Assembly: GCF_014651115.1 (NCBI RefSeq)
Contig: NZ_BMWG01000030.1
Coordinates: 1-64,000 of the forward strand
Direction: 5' to 3'
Source of the DNA: Streptomyces inusitatus
Lineage (GTDB): Bacteria > Actinomycetota > Actinomycetes > Streptomycetales > Streptomycetaceae
Length of the DNA: 64,000 nucleotides
In this document: piece after piece, positions 60,647-64,000 of the stretch
How positions within the stretch are numbered: the first letter of the stretch is position 1
Layout of the letters: each line of letters begins with the position of its first letter
The notes under the pieces: model-generated
Database searches by the model: none
What the model was told of the DNA's origin: nothing
Seen by the model: only the letters and a program-made list of their open reading frames with translations
Program-made: the position numbers and the translations under genes

Positions 60647-61753
60647 ATGAGAGACATATCGCTAACCTGGCTGCTTCCCGGCGGCGTGATGGTCGTGGGA
60701 GTCCTGGTCGCGGTCGCAGTGCTCGCACGCGGCAAGAAGGCGGCGGCCAAAGCCCCGGCGGAAGACACCTGGGAGCGCAGCGAGGACCGCCGAAGGCGCA
60801 AGGAAGCCATATACGGCACGGCGTCCTACGTTCTGCTCTTCTGCTGTGCCGCTGTCGCCGCCGCGCTCTCCTTCCACGGTCTGGTCGGTTTCGGCCGGCA
60901 GAATCTGAACCTCTCCGGCGGCTGGGAGTACCTGGTCCCCTTCGGGCTCGACGGCGCCGCGATGTTCTGCTCGGTGCTCGCCGTGCGTGAGGCGAGCCAC
61001 GGTGACGCGGCGCTCGGCTCGCGACTGCTGGTGTGGACGTTCGCCGGCGCCGCCGCCTGGTTCAACTGGGTGCACGCGCCGCGCGGCCTGGACCACGCCG
61101 GCGCCCCGCACTTCTTCGCGGGCATGTCGCTGTCGGCCGCCGTCCTCTTCGACCGGGCCCTCAAGCAGACCCGCCGGGCCGCCCTCCGCGAGCAGGGCCT
61201 GGTGCCCCGCCCGCTGCCGCAGATCCGGGTGGTGCGATGGCTGCGGGCGCCCCGCGAGACCTTCAACGCCTGGTCGCTGATGCTGCTGGAGAATGTGCGC
61301 ACCCTGGACGAGGCCGTCGAGGAGGTCCGTGAGGACCGTCAGGCGAAGAAGGCCAATCAGCTGCGCGCCCGTGACCAGGCCAAGCTGGACCGGGCCCGGA
61401 TAAAGGCGCTCAACCGGCAGCACCGCGCCTGGGGCCGGGGCCGGGTCATCCGCGAGCCGGAGCTGCCCGTGCTCGCCTCCGGACAGGGTTCGGGTCCGAG
61501 CAACTCGGGAGGGTCCGCACAGGCCCTGACCGAGGGTTCGAAACCCGTAGCGGAGCCTGCCATAGAAACCGGACAGCTGCCTCCTCCTTCTCTGCCCTCT
61601 CGCCGGTCCGTCTCCTCGGCCCGCGAAAGCCGCGACAGTGACCCGATGGGTCCGATCACCGTCGACCTCACCGCCGAGGACGACACCCAGACCCTCCCGC
61701 GACTGGACTCCCTGGAGCGGAAGCTGAAGGATCTGGAGCAGCAGTTCGGCTGA
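60647..61753 (+). CDS. DUF2637-domain membrane protein (SpdB-like)
   Basis: 368 residues from ATG 60647 (AAGGGA upstream), not from the in-frame start further 5'. Membrane segments: LTWLLPGGVMVVGVLVAVAVLA near 5-27, YVLLFCCAAVAAALSFHGLVGF near 60-82, YLVPFGLDGAAMFCSVLAV near 96-115, VWTFAGAAAWFNWVH near 130 and FFAGMSLSAAVLFDRAL near 155. The cytoplasmic C-terminal half is Arg/Lys-rich coiled-coil (EEVREDRQAKKANQLRARDQAKLDRARIKALN), then Ser/Pro-rich and acidic. The DUF2637 family is common in Streptomyces and related to SpdB plasmid-spread proteins, but the function of chromosomal copies is unknown. No conjugation genes were seen nearby. Confidence 0.85.
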   Translation: MRDISLTWLLPGGVMVVGVLVAVAVLARGKKAAAKAPAEDTWERSEDRRRRKEAIYGTASYVLLFCCAAVAAALSFHGLVGFGRQNLNLSGGWEYLVPFGLDGAAMFCSVLAVREASHGDAALGSRLLVWTFAGAAAWFNWVHAPRGLDHAGAPHFFAGMSLSAAVLFDRALKQTRRAALREQGLVPRPLPQIRVVRWLRAPRETFNAWSLMLLENVRTLDEAVEEVREDRQAKKANQLRARDQAKLDRARIKALNRQHRAWGRGRVIREPELPVLASGQGSGPSNSGGSAQALTEGSKPVAEPAIETGQLPPPSLPSRRSVSSARESRDSDPMGPITVDLTAEDDTQTLPRLDSLERKLKDLEQQFG

Positions 61754-61814
61754 GTCCCCGGCGCGCGAGCGCCCCGCCCCGGAAGGCGGCGTACGGACAG
61801 TCAGCTGTACCCGG

Positions 61815-61845
61815 AAGGCCGGCCCGAGACCCTCAGGCCGGCCTT
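61815..61845. terminator. Bidirectional terminator between convergent genes
   Basis: Perfect stem AAGGCCGGCC (61815-61824) with GGCCGGCCTT (61836-61845), loop of 11, with TTT at the right edge. Its right arm overlaps the last codons of the HATPase gene. Confidence 0.8.
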
Positions 61846-62459
61846 TCGCGCAGCTCGAACCAGACGATCTTGCCCGCGCTCTGGGTGTGTACGCCCCAGG
61901 AGTCCGCGAGGCTCTCCACCAGGGCCAGCCCCCGGCCGTGGGTGTCGAGCGGATCGCGCCGCCGGGCCGGGTACTCGGGCACCGGCAGCCCGGCCATGAA
62001 GTCCCGCACCTCGACCCGCAGGGTGGCGGAGGCGACGGTCGCGGTGACCACCGCGCCGTGGTCGGTGTGGATCAGGGCGTTGGTGACCAGCTCGCTCGCG
62101 AGGAGCTGGGCCACATCGGCCACATCCGCCGCGTCGGAGCCGTCCCACTGCCGCAGCAGATCGCGCAGCACCCGCCGCACCTCGGGCACGGAGTTGAGGT
62201 CGGCGCAGCCGAGCCGCCGGCACCGGGGTCCGTGCTGGGGCGGCGCGGGCGGCGCGCCCGGCGCGCGGGCGGCGGCGCGGCCCTCGCCCGGCTCGGGCCC
62301 GGCCGCCCGGGATGCCGCGCGCCGCGCCGTCACTCCGGTACGCCCCGCGTACTCCTGGTGCCCCTCGCACCCGCCGTAGCTGTTGTCATATCCGGCGTGG
62401 TGGCCCCCGTGAGCTGTGTGGCCTCCGTCGCCGGCCCCTCCCTGACGCCTTGTCATCAT
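61833..62459 (-). CDS. ATP-binding (HATPase_c) regulatory protein, RsbW/SpoIIAB-like
   Basis: About 208 residues from ATG 62459 (GTG 62471 is possible; no ribosome site is convincing). A His/Gly-rich N-terminus (GGHTAHGGHHAGYDN), then a GHKL ATPase fold: N-box ELVTNALIHTDHG near 115, VRDFMAGLPVPEYPARRRD near 147 (weak G1), and G2 box THGRGLALVESLADSWGV near 169. This family includes anti-sigma factors and many unassigned Streptomyces regulators. No sigma factor or antagonist is nearby. The N-terminal region might bind metal but is low-complexity. Confidence 0.85.
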   Translation of the reverse strand: MMTRRQGGAGDGGHTAHGGHHAGYDNSYGGCEGHQEYAGRTGVTARRAASRAAGPEPGEGRAAARAPGAPPAPPQHGPRCRRLGCADLNSVPEVRRVLRDLLRQWDGSDAADVADVAQLLASELVTNALIHTDHGAVVTATVASATLRVEVRDFMAGLPVPEYPARRRDPLDTHGRGLALVESLADSWGVHTQSAGKIVWFELRERPA

Positions 62460-62594
62460 CCCCACCCGCACGTCGGAACGGTGTCCGACTGGCTCCGTGT
62501 GTCGAACATCCTCACGGAGGTGGACTGCCCCCGCCGGGGCGGGCCCACGCCTTGCGAACGGTCAACCGGTGCCAGGAGCCGAAGCGTTTTCGTA

Positions 62595-62643
62595 CCGACT
62601 GCTGAGCTCGGCTACGTCCGCCGCAGCAGTCGGCGCGCTGTCG
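62595..62643. terminator. Long-loop hairpin downstream of the ThDP enzyme gene
   Basis: CCGACTGCTG (62595-62604) pairs perfectly with CAGCAGTCGG (62634-62643) across a 29-base loop, 18 bp beyond the ThDP-enzyme stop. Could be a terminator or a palindromic binding site. Confidence 0.6.
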
Positions 62644-62660
62644 GAACGTGGCGATCCGCC

Positions 62661-64000
62661 TTAGGGTCTGGGTACATTGCGGAGATTGGAACGGGCCATC
62701 TGCACCATGCGGCCCACTCCGCCATTGAGCACGATCTTGCTCGCGGAGAGCGCGAATCCGGTCACCATCTCGGCGCTGATCCTGGGCGGGATGGAGAGCG
62801 CGTTCGGATCGGTGACCACGTCCACCAGGGCGGGCCCCTTGTGCCGGAAGGCGTCCTTGAGCGCGCCCGCGAGCTGTCTGGGCTTCTCGACCCGCACCCC
62901 GTGGGCGCCGGCCGCCCGGGCGAGCGCGGCGAAGTCCGGGTTGACGTTGGTCGTGCCGTACGAGGGAAGTCCCGCGACCAGCATCTCCAGTTCCACCATC
63001 CCCAGCGAGGAGTTGTTGAAGAGGACCACCTTCACCGGCAGGTCGTACTGGACGAGGGTGAGGAAGTCTCCCAGCAGCATGGCGAATCCGCCGTCGCCGG
63101 ACATCGAGACGACCTGGCGGCTCCGGTCGACGAGCTGGGCCCCGATCGCCTGCGGCAGCGCGTTGGCCATCGAGCCGTGGCTGAACGAGCCGATGATCCG
63201 GCGGCGGCCGTTGGGCGAGAGATAGCGGGCGGCCCACACATTGCACATGCCGGTGTCAACGGTGAAGACGGCGTCCTCGTCGGCCAGTTCGTCCAGGACG
63301 GACGCGACGTACTCCGGGTGGATGGGGACATGCTTGTCGACCTTGCGGGTGTACGCCTTGATCACGCCCTCCAGGGCGTCGGCGTGCTTCTTCAGCATCT
63401 TGTCCAGGAACTTGCGGCTCGTCTTGGCCCGCACTCGGGGGGTGACACAGCGCAGGGTCTCGCGCACATCGCCCCAGACCGCGAGATCCAGCTTGGAGCG
63501 GCGGCCCAGATTCTCCGGCCTGATGTCCACCTGGACGATCTTCACATCGTCGGGGAGGAAAGCGTTGTACGGGAAGTCGGTGCCGAGGAGGATCAGCAGG
63601 TCGCACTCGTGGGTGGCCTCGTACGCCGCCCCGTAGCCCAGCAGGCCGCTCATGCCCACATCAAAGGGATTGTCGTACTGAATCCATTCCTTCCCCCGCA
63701 GGGCGTGGCCCACCGGGGACTTCACCCGCTCGGCGAACTCCATCACCTCGGCGTGCGCGCCCGCCGTGCCGCTGCCGCAGAAGAGGGTGATCCGCTCCGC
63801 CTCGTCGATCAGCCGGACCAGTTTGTCGATCTCGGCGTCACCGGGGCGGACCGAGGGCCGGGAGGTGACCAGGGCGTGCTCGACGGACTTCTCGGGGGCG
63901 GCCTGGGAGGCGATGTCGCCGGGGAGCGTGACGACGCTGACCCCGCTGCGGCCGATCGCGTGCTGGATCGCCGTCTGGAGCAGCCGGGGCATCTGCTGGG
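62661..64000 (-). CDS. Pyruvate oxidase/dehydrogenase-type ThDP enzyme (PoxB-like), N-terminus beyond window
   Basis: About 445 C-terminal residues are present; the frame runs into the window edge, so the N-terminal PYR domain is largely missing. The middle domain contains ITLFCGSGTAGAHAEVMEF and DLLILLGTDFPYNAFLPDDVKIVQVDIRP (flavin/nucleotide-binding type). The C-terminal ThDP domain has HGSMANALPQAIGAQ and the cofactor motif MSGDGGFAMLLGDFLTLVQYDLPVKVVLFNNSSLG (GDG...N-N). This arrangement fits PoxB, which oxidatively decarboxylates pyruvate to acetate; acetolactate synthase is less likely because of the DFPYNAFLPD and VTPR..K segments typical of PoxB. No neighbour indicates a special role. 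Confidence 0.88.
   Translation of the reverse strand, partial: QQMPRLLQTAIQHAIGRSGVSVVTLPGDIASQAAPEKSVEHALVTSRPSVRPGDAEIDKLVRLIDEAERITLFCGSGTAGAHAEVMEFAERVKSPVGHALRGKEWIQYDNPFDVGMSGLLGYGAAYEATHECDLLILLGTDFPYNAFLPDDVKIVQVDIRPENLGRRSKLDLAVWGDVRETLRCVTPRVRAKTSRKFLDKMLKKHADALEGVIKAYTRKVDKHVPIHPEYVASVLDELADEDAVFTVDTGMCNVWAARYLSPNGRRRIIGSFSHGSMANALPQAIGAQLVDRSRQVVSMSGDGGFAMLLGDFLTLVQYDLPVKVVLFNNSSLGMVELEMLVAGLPSYGTTNVNPDFAALARAAGAHGVRVEKPRQLAGALKDAFRHKGPALVDVVTDPNALSIPPRISAEMVTGFALSASKIVLNGGVGRMVQMARSNLRNVPRP

Noticed and set aside
60647..61753. Part of an integrative conjugative element (SpdB)
   Set aside because: No tra, rep or integrase genes are near the DUF2637 protein, and this family is common on Streptomyces chromosomes.

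Overview
The window is high-GC actinobacterial DNA, almost certainly Streptomyces. Evidence: very high GC at third codon positions, many GTG starts, four-base ATGA/GTGA gene overlaps, DmdR1/IdeR-type iron boxes, a LuxR-LAL regulator carrying a rare TTA codon, and typical Streptomyces families (DUF2637, PucR, SBP-VWA, HATPase regulators). All calls come from reading the sequence; no search was run.

Region 1 (1-22206) is most of a catecholate peptide siderophore cluster. It has the C-terminal part of one NRPS (C-A-PCP-E), a second NRPS (C-A-PCP-C-A-PCP-TE), a siderophore-interacting reductase, a LAL regulator, two FecCD permeases, and the 2,3-dihydroxybenzoate genes dhbA, dhbC, dhbE and dhbB. 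Specificity residues read by eye suggest D-Ser, then a basic residue (Orn-like), then N5-hydroxyornithine. The product should therefore be a mixed catechol/hydroxamate chelator. Iron boxes precede the reductase, the permeases and dhbA.

Region 2 (22220-42393) is mixed. It contains an uncharacterised operon of two solute-binding-like proteins (one fused to a VWA domain) plus a membrane protein; a small hypothetical; a methyltransferase; an XdhC/xanthine-dehydrogenase-type operon divergent from a PucR regulator; an iron-box-controlled Fe3+ ABC importer; a TetR/hydrolase pair sharing a palindromic operator; and two methyltransferases.

Region 3 (42492-58367) is the most unusual part. Read right to left, a siderophore-type importer (binding protein, two FecCD permeases, ATPase) is followed by a previously unmarked 47-residue peptide gene. 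Next come an RRE/E1-like protein, a CocE-type hydrolase, a YcaO enzyme, a SagB-like dehydrogenase with a repeat-rich C-terminal extension, and two CydD/CydC-like ABC half-exporters. A 14/15 match to a Zur operator lies 97 bp upstream of the peptide gene. A second Zur-like palindrome separates the binding protein from a divergent beta-propeller-like protein with a His/Asp-rich loop. The layout suggests a zinc-controlled RiPP system with dedicated export and import, possibly a peptide metallophore.

Region 4 (58574-64000) holds a GntR regulator, an FhuF-like ferric-siderophore reductase behind a near-perfect iron box, a DUF2637 membrane protein, a HATPase regulator and the C-terminal part of a pyruvate-oxidase-type ThDP enzyme. 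The window as a whole looks like a metal-acquisition neighbourhood: three importer systems, two metal-responsive operator types and two peptide-based natural-product loci.
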